A DNA stretch of 26,491 nucleotides from JAUZPB01 sp037140715 (lineage in GTDB: Bacteria; Bacteroidota; Ignavibacteria; Ignavibacteriales; SURF-24): positions 1 to 26,491 of the forward strand of contig JBAXDX010000036.1 in assembly GCA_037140715.1 (NCBI GenBank), read 5' to 3'. The notes beneath the pieces were generated by a model. The model had not been told where the DNA came from. It saw nothing but the letters and a program-made list of their open reading frames with translations, and searched no databases. This document shows positions 7,904 through 16,472 of the stretch, in pieces. Position 1 is the first letter of the stretch. Each line of letters opens with the position of its first letter. Both the position numbers and the translations under genes were made by a program.

Positions 7904-8897
7904 TAGAAAATACAACGCTGTAATTACCGGCGTAGGGATGCATTTCCCGGAAAAAATTTTAGATAATAAATATTTTGAAAATGTAGTCGAGACTTCCGAT
8001 GCGTGGATAATGAGCCGTACCGGCATCAAAGAACGCAGAATAATGGAACAGGGTGCTACAAGTCAGATGGCAACGCTCGCAGTTCAGGATTTGCTTAAGA
8101 CAAGAAATATTTCACCTGAAGAAATTGATTTAATTATCTGTGCGACTGTAACACCGGATATGCTTTTTCCGGCAAGTGCCTGCCTTATACAAGATAATAT
8201 CGGAGCGAAGAATGCATGGGGCTTTGATTTATCAGCTGCCTGTTCAGGGTTTTTATTTGCACTAAGAACGGGTGCAAGTTTTATTGAAAGTGGTGTGCAT
8301 AAGAAAGTTATTGTTGTTGGCGCAGATACAATGACTGCGTTTATAGATTATACTGACAGGAATACCTGTGTTCTTTTTGGTGATGGTGCTGCGGCTGTTT
8401 TATTGGAACCAACTGAAGACCTTAACTATGGTCTTATAGATACAATACTTCACATTGACGGGTCTGGCAGGGAATCGCTTTGCATAAAAGGAGGCGGTAG
8501 CTTAAATCCACCAACTCATCAGACAGTTGATGATAAAATACATTATATTCATCAGGATGGTAAAGCCGTTTATAAAGTAGCCGTTGTAAGTATGGCTGAT
8601 GTAAGCCACGAAATTATGCAAAGAAATAATCTTCGTTCGGAAGACATCGCTTATCTTGTGCCTCATCAGGCAAATCTCAGAATCATTGATGCCACGGCAA
8701 AGCGTTGCGGTATTTCAAGTGATAAGGTTACAATTAATATTGATAAATATGGCAATACTACTGCAGCTACGATTCCTTCCTGTCTGGTTGAGTATTACCG
8801 CAATGGAAAGATTAAGAAAGGTGATAAACTGATATTAGCTGCCTTTGGTGCTGGTTATACATGGGGTTCAGCTTATCTTGTATGGGGAATTGACTAA
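7884..8897 (+). CDS. fabH: 3-oxoacyl-ACP synthase III (KAS III)
   Basis: FabH condenses acetyl-CoA (or a branched primer) with malonyl-ACP to start fatty acid synthesis. The 337-residue protein has the catalytic triad C120 (in SAACSGF), H261 (in VPHQAN) and N291 (in YGNTT). The SRTGIKERR motif (44-52) and GDGAAAVLLE (166-175) are typical of KAS III. Primer preference (acetyl or branched) cannot be read from the sequence. The ATG at 7884 lies inside plsX with a 20-base overlap and leads straight into the conserved AVITGVGMHFPEK segment. It ends two bases before fabD. Confidence 0.97.
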   Translation: MQTSQNNRKYNAVITGVGMHFPEKILDNKYFENVVETSDAWIMSRTGIKERRIMEQGATSQMATLAVQDLLKTRNISPEEIDLIICATVTPDMLFPASACLIQDNIGAKNAWGFDLSAACSGFLFALRTGASFIESGVHKKVIVVGADTMTAFIDYTDRNTCVLFGDGAAAVLLEPTEDLNYGLIDTILHIDGSGRESLCIKGGGSLNPPTHQTVDDKIHYIHQDGKAVYKVAVVSMADVSHEIMQRNNLRSEDIAYLVPHQANLRIIDATAKRCGISSDKVTINIDKYGNTTAATIPSCLVEYYRNGKIKKGDKLILAAFGAGYTWGSAYLVWGID

Positions 8898-8899
8898 TA

Positions 8900-9814
8900 A
8901 TGGTGAAAAGAGCTTTTATTTTTCCCGGGCAGGGGTCGCAGTATGTCGGAATGGCAAAGGACCTCTTTGACAATTCTGTTAAAGCAAAAGAAATGATTTT
9001 AATGGCTGACGAAGCCATCGGACTTAAGCTTTCTAATATTATGTTTAATGGTCCGGAAGAAAGCCTGAAGCAGACAGAGGTTACTCAGCCTGCAATATTT
9101 CTTCATAGCGTTGTTCTTGCAAGTCTGTTAAGAAATTTTGATACTGATATGGTTGCCGGTCATTCATTAGGAGAGTACTCGGCTTTGGTTGTTGCCGGTG
9201 CTATCCAGTTTTCTGATGCTGTCCGGCTTGTACGTGCTCGTGGCGCAGCTATGCAGAGAGCGGGTGTTCAGTTCCCTGGTACAATGGCGGCTATTGTAGG
9301 ACTTCAGGCGGACAAGCTTGTTGAACTTTGCAGAGCAGCATCAGAAACGGGCATTGTTCAGTGTGCTAATTTTAATTCTCCCGGACAGATTGTTATTTCC
9401 GGTTCAGTCGAAGGGGTGCGCAAGGCAATGGAGCTTTGCAAACAGAACGGCGCAAAGCTCGTTAAAGAACTTGTTGTAAGCGGAGCTTTCCATTCTCCTC
9501 TGATGAAACCTGCCATTGATGAATTTAAGACAAATCTGGATAGTACAAACATATACAACGCTAAGATCCCTGTTTATGCTAACGTAACTGCAAAACCTGT
9601 TACGGATAAAGATGAGATTAAGGACTTGCTTATTAAACAGCTCGATTCGCCTGTCAGATGGGAAGAAACAATTGTCAGCATGATAGCTGATGGCGTTGAA
9701 GAGTTTGTTGAGATAGGTCCTGGTAAAGTTTTACAGGGTCTCGTTAAGAGAATTAATCCAAATATCCCATGTATCGGAATTGAGAAATATTCTGATCTGG
9801 AAAAGTATTTGTAA
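8900..9814 (+). CDS. fabD: Malonyl-CoA:ACP transacylase
   Basis: FabD moves malonyl from CoA to acyl carrier protein, supplying the extender unit for FabH, FabF and the elongation cycle. The 304-residue length is standard. Visible motifs are FPGQGSQYVGMA (8-19, oxyanion hole Q11), nucleophile S89 in GHSLGEYSAL (87-96), R114 in RARG for carboxylate binding, and catalytic H198 in SGAFHSPLM. The EFVEIGPGKVL segment near the C-terminus is also typical. It starts with ATG two bases after fabH and is followed two bases later by the DUF3109 gene. Confidence 0.97.
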   Translation: MVKRAFIFPGQGSQYVGMAKDLFDNSVKAKEMILMADEAIGLKLSNIMFNGPEESLKQTEVTQPAIFLHSVVLASLLRNFDTDMVAGHSLGEYSALVVAGAIQFSDAVRLVRARGAAMQRAGVQFPGTMAAIVGLQADKLVELCRAASETGIVQCANFNSPGQIVISGSVEGVRKAMELCKQNGAKLVKELVVSGAFHSPLMKPAIDEFKTNLDSTNIYNAKIPVYANVTAKPVTDKDEIKDLLIKQLDSPVRWEETIVSMIADGVEEFVEIGPGKVLQGLVKRINPNIPCIGIEKYSDLEKYL

Positions 9815-9816
9815 AG

Positions 9817-10407
9817 ATGTCAGATACAGAAAGAAGAGTTATCAAGGGGCTTAAAATAGACCCAGTAGTCTTTACTCATAAGTTTATCAAAGGCTGTGAT
9901 ATCTATATCTGTTCCGGCGAGTGCTGTTGTCACGGTGTATATACTGAAAGCACCGAGTGCGAAATGATAATGGGAATGAAAGACCGTATTATCAAGTCGA
10001 TGGATGACTCCCAGACTACTGATACTTCGGCTTGGTTTGAAGAACCTGTTGCGGATGAAGATTTTGCCTCAGGTGTTGCTGTTGGTACTGAAGTTTATAA
10101 CGGGAAATGTGTTTTCCTGGACCAGCAGGGTTTTTGTACATTGCAAAAAATTGCGATGGAAGAGGGTGAAAATAAGTGGAAATATAAACCTCTTTATTGT
10201 ATATTGTTTCCGCTGGTTATTTCAGATGGGGAACTTTCCATAGACGATGAACATATTGACCGTATGCACTATTGCAATAAAGCTGAGAACCAGTCTTCTA
10301 CTGTTTTTGACGTATGTAAAGAAGAACTAAAGTATATTCTCGGTCAGGACGGCTTTGATGAACTCTCAAAATATCGTGATGAATATTTAACTAACATAAA
10401 AGATTAG
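9817..10407 (+). CDS. DUF3109 family cysteine-rich protein (YkgJ-like)
   Basis: The 196-residue soluble protein has cysteines at 27, 32, 36, 37, 38, 48, 98, 107, 128 and 153. The cluster CSGECCCHG (32-40), then CVFLDQQGFC (98-107), and later C128 and C153 follow the DUF3109 pattern, related to the YkgJ 'zinc or iron chelating' families. A metal or Fe-S site is likely, but the function is unknown. The gene is packed between fabD (2 bases) and fabG (13 bases) and so must be co-transcribed with the fatty-acid genes. I know of no established role for the family in lipid synthesis. DUF3109 is, to my knowledge, common in the Bacteroidota and relatives. Confidence 0.85.
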   Translation: MSDTERRVIKGLKIDPVVFTHKFIKGCDIYICSGECCCHGVYTESTECEMIMGMKDRIIKSMDDSQTTDTSAWFEEPVADEDFASGVAVGTEVYNGKCVFLDQQGFCTLQKIAMEEGENKWKYKPLYCILFPLVISDGELSIDDEHIDRMHYCNKAENQSSTVFDVCKEELKYILGQDGFDELSKYRDEYLTNIKD

Positions 10408-10420
10408 ACAAAGCGCGGGA

Positions 10421-11170
10421 TTGAAATTGAATTTAACAGGCAAACGGGCTGTTGTTACAGGTGGCTCAAGAGGAATTGGAAAAGCAATTGTTGAAGACCT
10501 AGTTTCTAAAGGTTGCAATGTTGTTTTTACATATCAGAGCAGTGAAGAAGCTGCGAAAAAGATTGAGTCCGATTTAACTAAAGATGGTATAAAGGTATTA
10601 TCGTTTAAGGCTGATGCCTCTTCATTCGGAGAAGCTGAAAAGACAGTTCAGTTTGCAATTGAAAATTTGGGCGGAGTGGACATACTTGTAAACAATGCCG
10701 GTATTACAAGAGATGGTCTTTTGCTCAGAATGTCCGAGAATGATTTTGATACTGTAATAAATGCGAATCTTAAAAGTGTTTTTAATTATACAAAAGCCAC
10801 GATAAAGCCTATGATGGCTCAGCGTTATGGCAAGATTGTTAACATTACTTCAGTTGTGGCAATTATTGGCAACGCCGGACAGGCTAACTATGTGGCTGCA
10901 AAGGCTGGTGTTATCGGTATTACTAAATCAAACGCAAGGGAGTTTTCCTCGCGCAATATTACGGTTAATGCCGTTGCTCCCGGATTTATCACGACTGATA
11001 TGACAGCAAAATTAAATGAAAAACAGAAAGAAGCAGTTTTGAGTGGTGTGCCCCTTAAAAGGGAAGGTACGGCTCAGGAAGTCGCTAAAGCGGTAAGCTT
11101 CTTATGTGGTCCGGATAGTGACTACATTACCGGACAGGTTATTTCCGTTGATGGCGGAATGGCGATGTGA
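10421..11170 (+). CDS. fabG: 3-oxoacyl-ACP reductase
   Basis: FabG reduces beta-ketoacyl-ACP with NADPH in each elongation cycle. The 249-residue protein is a classical SDR. It has the cofactor loop TGGSRGIG (13-20), NNAG (91-94), N115, the catalytic S144 in NITSVV, and Y157 and K161 in NYVAAKAG. The C-terminal YITGQVISVDGGMAM is diagnostic of FabG. The start is TTG at 10421: no in-frame ATG or GTG precedes the conserved region, and the product begins MKLNLTGKRAVVTGG as expected. A weak start codon may lower its expression compared with neighbours. Confidence 0.96.
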   Translation: MKLNLTGKRAVVTGGSRGIGKAIVEDLVSKGCNVVFTYQSSEEAAKKIESDLTKDGIKVLSFKADASSFGEAEKTVQFAIENLGGVDILVNNAGITRDGLLLRMSENDFDTVINANLKSVFNYTKATIKPMMAQRYGKIVNITSVVAIIGNAGQANYVAAKAGVIGITKSNAREFSSRNITVNAVAPGFITTDMTAKLNEKQKEAVLSGVPLKREGTAQEVAKAVSFLCGPDSDYITGQVISVDGGMAM

Positions 11171-11211
11171 TAGGATAAATTCTTAATTAACTATAAACAA
11201 TAGGAGAAAAA

Positions 11212-11445
11212 ATGGACGTTGAAGCTAAAGTAAAAGAAATCGTAATGGACAAATTAGGTGTTGAAGATTCACAGATTACATCTGAAGCTTCTTTCACTAA
11301 TGATCTTGGTGCTGATTCACTTGATATCGTAGAATTAGTTATGGGATTTGAAAGCTCTTTCGGTATTTCTATTCCGGATGAAGATGCTGAAAAGATTGGC
11401 ACAGTTGGCGATGCTGTAAAATATTTAAAGGAAAAAGTATCTTAA
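11212..11445 (+). CDS. acpP: Acyl carrier protein
   Basis: The acidic 77-residue protein carries growing acyl chains on a phosphopantetheine arm attached to S36 in the invariant DSL motif (GADSLDIVELVM). The four-helix pattern and length are standard. It has the clearest ribosome binding site in the operon (AGGAG, seven bases before ATG 11212), which fits the high level at which ACP is normally made. It follows fabG by 41 bases and is separated from fabF by 182 bases, which hold a hairpin. Confidence 0.98.
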   Translation: MDVEAKVKEIVMDKLGVEDSQITSEASFTNDLGADSLDIVELVMGFESSFGISIPDEDAEKIGTVGDAVKYLKEKVS

Positions 11446-11551
11446 GTATTATTGCTTGAGCGGTACTGTTCCAATAGAGTTTGAATAAATATTTTCGCGT
11501 CAGCCTTCCGGCTTTTAACGCAGAAGTTTATTCGTTTAAATGAAGTTGTCA

Positions 11552-11572
11552 GCGCGAGATATTATCTTGCGC
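11552..11572 (+). other. Stem-loop between acpP and fabF
   Basis: GCGCGAGAT (11552-11560) pairs with ATCTTGCGC (11564-11572) over a 3-base loop, with one G-U pair. There is no T-run after it, so it is not a standard terminator. It may be an RNase processing site or 3' stabiliser that lets acpP message outlast the fabF message. The other bases of this 182-base gap show no gene. Confidence 0.45.
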
Positions 11573-11627
11573 CGCAATTTCCTGAATTATCGATTATTTT
11601 CATTAAAAATTATTTGAGGAGTCTTGT

Positions 11628-12872
11628 ATGAGCAGAAGGAGAGTAGTAGTAACCGGTATGGGTGCAATTACTCCAGTTGGCATTGGTCTTAACGAAACCT
11701 GGCAGGGTATGATTGAGGGGCGTAACGGCGTTTGCATGATTACTAAATTTGATGCGTCAAGTTTTGACACCAAGTTTGCCGCGGAAGTTAAGAACTTTGA
11801 CGCGGGTATTTGGATTGATAAAAAAAGCGTAAAACGTATGGACCCTTATGCCCAGTTTGCTGTTGCTACGGCTGAAATGGCTTTGACAGACTCTGAAATT
11901 AATCTCGAAAAAGTTGACCTCGAAAGGTTTGGTGTTGTTTTCGGCAGCGGTATTGGAGGAATGGATACAAACCAGAAACAGCATTTTGCTTTCTTCCAGG
12001 GAGGCGCAAGCCGTATAAGTCCTTTCTTTGTGCCGATGATGATTTCTAATATAGCTGCCGGACATGTGGCAATTAAATTTGGAGTTAAAGGTCCTAATTA
12101 TGCTACTACTTCAGCCTGTGCTACTTCATCACATGCTATTGCTGATGCTCTGATGCTTATTCAGAGAGGGTCAGCCGATATTATGTTCTGCGGTGGCAGT
12201 GAGTCGACTATTACTGAAATGGCAATCGGCGGATTTAATTCTCTCAAAGCTTTATCTACCTGGAATGACAGATATCTGGAAGCTTCCCGCCCGTTTGATA
12301 AAGACCGTAATGGTTTTGTCATGGGCGAAGGCAGCGGTATGCTTATTCTTGAAGAACTTGAACATGCCGTTAATCGTGGAGCAAAAATTTATGCTGAATT
12401 AGTTGGTATGGGTCTTACTGACGATGCTTATCATGTTACAGCTCCATCGCCAGGTGGCGAAGGTGCTGTGCGGTCAATGAGAGAAGCTGTCAGAGATGCC
12501 GGCATTGAACTTTCTCAGGTTGATTATATAAATGCTCACGGTACTTCAACTCATTATAATGACCTGAATGAAACTATCGCAATCAAGACATTATTTGGAG
12601 AACATGCTTATAAGCTTGCTATCAGTTCAACCAAATCAATGACAGGTCATTTGCTTGGTGCTGCTGGTGCGGTTGAAGCAATAGCCTCTGTTATGGCAAT
12701 TAAAAATAGTATTATCCCTCCTACAATTAATTTGGATGAAGCGGATCCGGAATGCGACCTGAACTATACACCTAAAGTTGCCGTGAAAAAAGATATTACT
12801 TACGCTTTAAGTAATACCTTTGGTTTCGGCGGGCATAATGCTTCATTATTATTCAAAAAATATAGGAATTAA
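11628..12872 (+). CDS. fabF: 3-oxoacyl-ACP synthase II (KAS II)
   Basis: FabF elongates acyl-ACP with malonyl-ACP and in many bacteria controls membrane fluidity through the unsaturated branch. The 414-residue protein carries the KAS I/II triad at C164 (TSACATSSHA), H304 (INAHGTSTHYND) and H341 (MTGHLLGAAGAVE), plus the C-terminal NTFGFGGHNASL. The phenylalanine gate region GFGGHN is typical of FabF. TGAGGAG at 11615-11621 is a good ribosome binding site for ATG 11628. It is separated from rnc by only three bases. Confidence 0.97.
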   Translation: MSRRRVVVTGMGAITPVGIGLNETWQGMIEGRNGVCMITKFDASSFDTKFAAEVKNFDAGIWIDKKSVKRMDPYAQFAVATAEMALTDSEINLEKVDLERFGVVFGSGIGGMDTNQKQHFAFFQGGASRISPFFVPMMISNIAAGHVAIKFGVKGPNYATTSACATSSHAIADALMLIQRGSADIMFCGGSESTITEMAIGGFNSLKALSTWNDRYLEASRPFDKDRNGFVMGEGSGMLILEELEHAVNRGAKIYAELVGMGLTDDAYHVTAPSPGGEGAVRSMREAVRDAGIELSQVDYINAHGTSTHYNDLNETIAIKTLFGEHAYKLAISSTKSMTGHLLGAAGAVEAIASVMAIKNSIIPPTINLDEADPECDLNYTPKVAVKKDITYALSNTFGFGGHNASLLFKKYRN

Positions 12873-12875
12873 TGT

Positions 12876-13679
12876 TTGAATCTTAGGGTACGAAGCTTCT
12901 TAACAAGGTTAAGGTCTTTTAACAGTAAATCGAAATTCAAAAGCTATCCTGATAATTTCGCAAAAATACTGGCAGAAAAATTGGGTAAGCTTGAGAAGTT
13001 ACTTGGTTATAAGATAAAAGATCCGATTTTTTATGTTAAGGCAATAACTCACCGTTCATTTGCGGAATTTTCTGATTACAATCTGCGCTCCAATGAGCGT
13101 CTGGAGTTTTTAGGAGATTCCGTCTTAGGATTGATTATCGGCGAGTATGTATTCAGGGATTTCCCTGAGAAAGACGAAGGCTTCCTGACCAAAACCCGCT
13201 CACAACTTGTTAACCGCATTGCCCTTGCTCATGCTGCTGAAGGTATCCGGCTGATGGATTATATGCTTGTCAGTCATGCTTTTCCTTCTATGAGTGAAAA
13301 AGGCGCACATTCAATTGTCTCTAATGCTTTGGAAGCTCTTGTCGGTGCTATTTATCTTGATAAAGGACTTGACACGGCGCGCAAATTTGTTTCCAAAGTC
13401 ATCATCAAACCCGGTATCAAGGAAGGTATTCTTTTTGTCGACCACAATTTCAAAAGCCAGCTTCTGGAGTTTACGCAGTCTCATAAGCTTGGAAATCCTC
13501 TCTATAAGATACTTAAAGAAGAAGGTCCTAATCATAATAAGATTTTCACAGTCGAATTATTCATTGATAATATCAGTTATGGCAACGGCGAAGGTAAGAA
13601 TAAAAAAACAGCCGAACAAAATGCTGCACAGGATGCTCTGGTGAAAATCGGAGTTATGAAACTGGAAAATCAGGTCTGA
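12876..13679 (+). CDS. rnc: Ribonuclease III
   Basis: RNase III cuts double-stranded RNA, including rRNA precursors. The 267-residue protein has an N-terminal basic extension of about 35 residues, the endonuclease signature NERLEFLGDSVLG (73-85, with E74, E77 and D81), E101, and a C-terminal dsRNA-binding domain ending KKTAEQNAAQDALVKIG. The motif that usually reads D-x-x-E near the second metal ligand reads NALE here (N150, E153). Asn at this position is, to my memory, common in Bacteroidota RNase III and probably a lineage trait. Start is TTG 12876, three bases after fabF. An ATG at 12872 is out of frame and stops at once, and no in-frame ATG occurs before residue 128. Confidence 0.93.
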   Translation: MNLRVRSFLTRLRSFNSKSKFKSYPDNFAKILAEKLGKLEKLLGYKIKDPIFYVKAITHRSFAEFSDYNLRSNERLEFLGDSVLGLIIGEYVFRDFPEKDEGFLTKTRSQLVNRIALAHAAEGIRLMDYMLVSHAFPSMSEKGAHSIVSNALEALVGAIYLDKGLDTARKFVSKVIIKPGIKEGILFVDHNFKSQLLEFTQSHKLGNPLYKILKEEGPNHNKIFTVELFIDNISYGNGEGKNKKTAEQNAAQDALVKIGVMKLENQV

Positions 13680-13710
13680 GGATTTCTAACGGGTCATCTT
13701 TGCCCCTGAC

Positions 13711-13847
13711 TTTTATTCATCATCTTCTGGTATATGCCTGCCGGTTCATCCCACAGAATTATCCGCTTATTTTCCCAGTCGGTATCTGCATCAGACGGGG
13801 GTCCTGAAAACTCTGGCTTTAACTTTTGTGCTCGTATATTGTATCAT
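13711..13847 (-). pseudogene. Relic of a DUF772-type (IS1182/IS5-like) transposase
   Basis: Read on the minus strand from the ATG at 13847, the DNA aligns closely with the first 150 or so bases of the transposase gene at 25946. The shared parts include ATGATACRATATACG at the start, GTTAAAGCCAGAG, and GTGGGATGAACCGGCAGGC. Small deletions and a gap of about 14 bases near the middle shift the frame, and homology stops at about 13711. It is only the 5' fragment, with no sign of the remaining gene. It lies right after rnc and is in opposite orientation to the intact copy. Confidence 0.8.
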
Positions 13848-13904
13848 CAGCCCTCCTTGCCTATATTAGTGAGACAAAAAATACAGATAAAATAAGACTG
13901 AATA

Positions 13905-13988
13905 GTCCGGAGTCGTTGTAAAGTTGTCTAAAGTCGTTGTAAAATGGTCCGGAGTTGTTGCGTATCGGTATAATGTCGTTTTTCTGAG
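13905..13988 (+). repeat. Second tandem repeat, exact 21-base period
   Basis: Four units start at 13905, 13926, 13947 and 13968. The first three read GTCYRRAGTYGTTG at the start, and the fourth is degenerate (GTATAATGTCGTT). The period is exactly 21 bases, equal to that of the array at 1-104, but the sequence is different apart from a CGACT block seen on the minus strand. It sits in the 446-base gap between rnc and the glycosyltransferase gene, next to the transposase relic. The rest of the gap (13989-14125) shows no gene and no confident promoter. Confidence 0.75.
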
Positions 13989-14125
13989 TGTGAGAGTGGT
14001 TACTGATAACTATTTTTGCATTTTGCGGGGTTTTATACTAAAATTGTTCAGCCTTGGTTAGTTGTCCGGCTAAAATTAATTAGTCAGTTGTCATTTTGGT
14101 GAGTGCTTCAGGGTAATCTTTTTTA

Positions 14126-15229
14126 ATGAGGAATCCGGGTAGTGGTATGCTTGTAAGTGTTATAATTCCAGTCTATAATGCAGAAAAATTTCTGGATAAA
14201 TCTGTTCTTAGCGTTATTTCGCAAAGTTATCAAAATTTGGAGCTTATTCTTGTCGATGACGGTTCTACTGACAACAGTAAACAAATTTGTGATAATTACG
14301 CAAATAACGATAAAAGAATTAAAATTATTAATCAGAAGAACAGCGGTCCGGCGACTGCAAGAAATAACGGCGTTTTACATGCGCAGGGGGAATATATATT
14401 TTTTCTGGATGCCGATGATTTAATCGAATCTTTTACAATTGAAGTTCTGACTGCGGAGTATCAGAACAATGAGACTGATCTGGTAATGGGTAATTTCAGT
14501 AAACTTCTTCCTAACGGGCAGGTTGTTAAGCAAAATGTATCTTTTCATCCTGAACAGGAACCATTTGAGGGGGACAAAAAAATATTGTCTGTTGAAGAGA
14601 CGGCGAATTTTGTCAGGCACTTTCTTAAATATCCAAGTAATCATTTGATTAGTTATTGTTGGGCAAGGCTGTATAAAACCTCTATTATTAAAGATAATAA
14701 AATCATGGCGAATGCAGATATGAAATTATTTGAAGACTTTGTATTTAATCTTGAGTATCTTAAACATATAAAGAATATAATGTTTATTAACAAGAGCGTC
14801 TATACTTATGTGATGCATGAGAATCATGTCTCGGCGAGTATGGGAATAGTAGATGGTGATAGTTTAACTCACGATATGAATATTTTCCGGACAAAGGCGG
14901 AGGAATATTTTCAGGTAACTAAAGAATTTCTTACTCAAAAGGTAATCATTCAAAAAGAAGTTGGACATGCGCTTGTCCATTATGTGATTATTTTTTTTAT
15001 CAGAACCTGCCGGCTGGTGAATAAAAGCAATAAAGTGAAAATCCATGATGAAATTAACAAAGTTATTACTTCCCCGGTTTTCATAAAAAGTTTACGGTAT
15101 TATTCTCCGTCTAAAGGGAACAGCAGGATTTTGCCCATATTAGCAAAATTACAGCTTGTTAATCTCATAATTCTTTATTGCAGACGAAAAGCTTATAAAC
15201 GATACGGTAAACCAGGGGTTGTCCAATGA
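14126..15229 (+). CDS. Family 2 glycosyltransferase
   Basis: The 367-residue protein has a GT-A catalytic domain. It begins VSVIIPVYNAEKFL (10-23), has the nucleotide-binding VDDGSTD (43-49) and the metal-binding DADD (95-98), and keeps the SGPATARNNG acceptor-side loop (73-82). Such enzymes move a sugar from an NDP-sugar to a glycan, lipid carrier or protein. The C-terminal 150 residues are helical and less conserved, with a basic tail but no clear membrane span. ATG 14126 and ATG 14147 are both possible; the second gives the more usual N-terminus. It is the first gene of the accessory island, and its stop overlaps the next start by 4 bases. Confidence 0.88.
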   Translation: MRNPGSGMLVSVIIPVYNAEKFLDKSVLSVISQSYQNLELILVDDGSTDNSKQICDNYANNDKRIKIINQKNSGPATARNNGVLHAQGEYIFFLDADDLIESFTIEVLTAEYQNNETDLVMGNFSKLLPNGQVVKQNVSFHPEQEPFEGDKKILSVEETANFVRHFLKYPSNHLISYCWARLYKTSIIKDNKIMANADMKLFEDFVFNLEYLKHIKNIMFINKSVYTYVMHENHVSASMGIVDGDSLTHDMNIFRTKAEEYFQVTKEFLTQKVIIQKEVGHALVHYVIIFFIRTCRLVNKSNKVKIHDEINKVITSPVFIKSLRYYSPSKGNSRILPILAKLQLVNLIILYCRRKAYKRYGKPGVVQ

Positions 15230-16434
15230 TGACAAAAACACAAATATTAGCTGAAATAAAAAGTAAACAACTTCCTGTAATCATAGCCGGAGCCGGGATT
15301 GTCGGTAAAACGCTGTTATCAATTTGTAGAGAAGAAGGTATAGCTGTTGAATGTTTCTGTGATAACAGTATAAAAGTTGCGAATACAAAATTTTGTAATT
15401 TGGATGTTATATATACTCCGGAACTTAAAAACAGGTATGAAAATGCCGTTATTATAATATCGGTTGTGGCTATTAAAGATGCTGTTGATCTTATCACCCG
15501 GACAGGATTCCCGGACTGGTATGCGGGGGGGATATTATTAAAGGATATGGATGTTTCGCAGTCTGAAGTGGCTTTGGATTATCCCAGGTATGCAATAGAT
15601 AACTGTATTTTATGTCATAATGGTTATCTGGATACTGTAAATCTATTTTTTAGAAGCATAGATATTATTATTACAGAGCGATGTTCTCTTAAATGTAATG
15701 ATTGTTCCAATCTTATGCAGTATTATGAAAAGCCACAAAATTGCGATACAAATGCGATTTTAAATTCAATTGATAGATTTTGTGCCGTAGTTGATGATGT
15801 TATGGATTTCCGTGTTATTGGCGGCGAAGTTTTTATGAATAAAGAATGGACTGTTATTGTAGAACGATTAGTAAAAGAACCAAAAGCAGGAAGAATTGTG
15901 TTATATACTAACGGGACAATAATTCCTGCGGAAAAAGACCTGGAATATCTAAGAAATAATAAAGTTTTGGTTATTATCTCCGATTATAAGGAACTTTCTA
16001 AAAAATTGTCTGAACTCAGACAAATATTTGAGAAGACTAAAATTTCTTATCATGTATTAGAAGTAAATGAATGGCTTGATTGTTCTGCTATTTCGCAGCA
16101 TAACAGAGGGGCAGAAGGGAATAAAGAAATTTTTCAATTATGCTGCGCTAAAAATATGCCGACATTATCTGACGGTAAATTATTCAGATGTCCGTACTCG
16201 GCTAATGCAACCAGGCTTAATGCCGTTCCTGATAATCCTGGCGATTATGTGGATTTATATAGAGAACCCTTGGACGGGACTGGTCTTATTGAAACAAAGA
16301 GCAAAGTCAGGGCTTACCTGAACAATCTTGAATATATGGAGATTTGCGATTTTTGCAGCGGAAGACCTTTATCAGGGGCAGAGGTAAAACCGGTGGTTCA
16401 AATAAAAGAGCCTCGTCAATATAACAGATTCTAA
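15226..16434 (+). CDS. Radical SAM protein with N-terminal Rossmann-like module
   Basis: Residues 15-110 form a Rossmann-like unit: VIIAGAGIVGKTLL (18-31) carries a glycine-rich loop, followed by beta-alpha repeats ending near GGILLKDMD. It resembles the C-terminal domain of sugar C-methyltransferases (PF08484-like) and occurs in two other products of this island. Residues 145 onward are a radical SAM domain with CSLKCNDC (C153, C157, C160 bind the 4Fe-4S cluster) and VIGGEVF (197-203). Extra cysteines near the C-terminus (QLCC, FRCPYS, EICDFCSG) could hold a further Fe-S cluster. The enzyme should use S-adenosylmethionine to generate a radical, with an unknown substrate that the N-terminal unit may help bind. 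Start ATG 15226 overlaps the previous stop by 4 bases. Confidence 0.85.
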   Translation: MMTKTQILAEIKSKQLPVIIAGAGIVGKTLLSICREEGIAVECFCDNSIKVANTKFCNLDVIYTPELKNRYENAVIIISVVAIKDAVDLITRTGFPDWYAGGILLKDMDVSQSEVALDYPRYAIDNCILCHNGYLDTVNLFFRSIDIIITERCSLKCNDCSNLMQYYEKPQNCDTNAILNSIDRFCAVVDDVMDFRVIGGEVFMNKEWTVIVERLVKEPKAGRIVLYTNGTIIPAEKDLEYLRNNKVLVIISDYKELSKKLSELRQIFEKTKISYHVLEVNEWLDCSAISQHNRGAEGNKEIFQLCCAKNMPTLSDGKLFRCPYSANATRLNAVPDNPGDYVDLYREPLDGTGLIETKSKVRAYLNNLEYMEICDFCSGRPLSGAEVKPVVQIKEPRQYNRF

Positions 16435-16472
16435 ACGTCTTTTAAAAGTGAAAGTAAACTAAGGGAATATAA

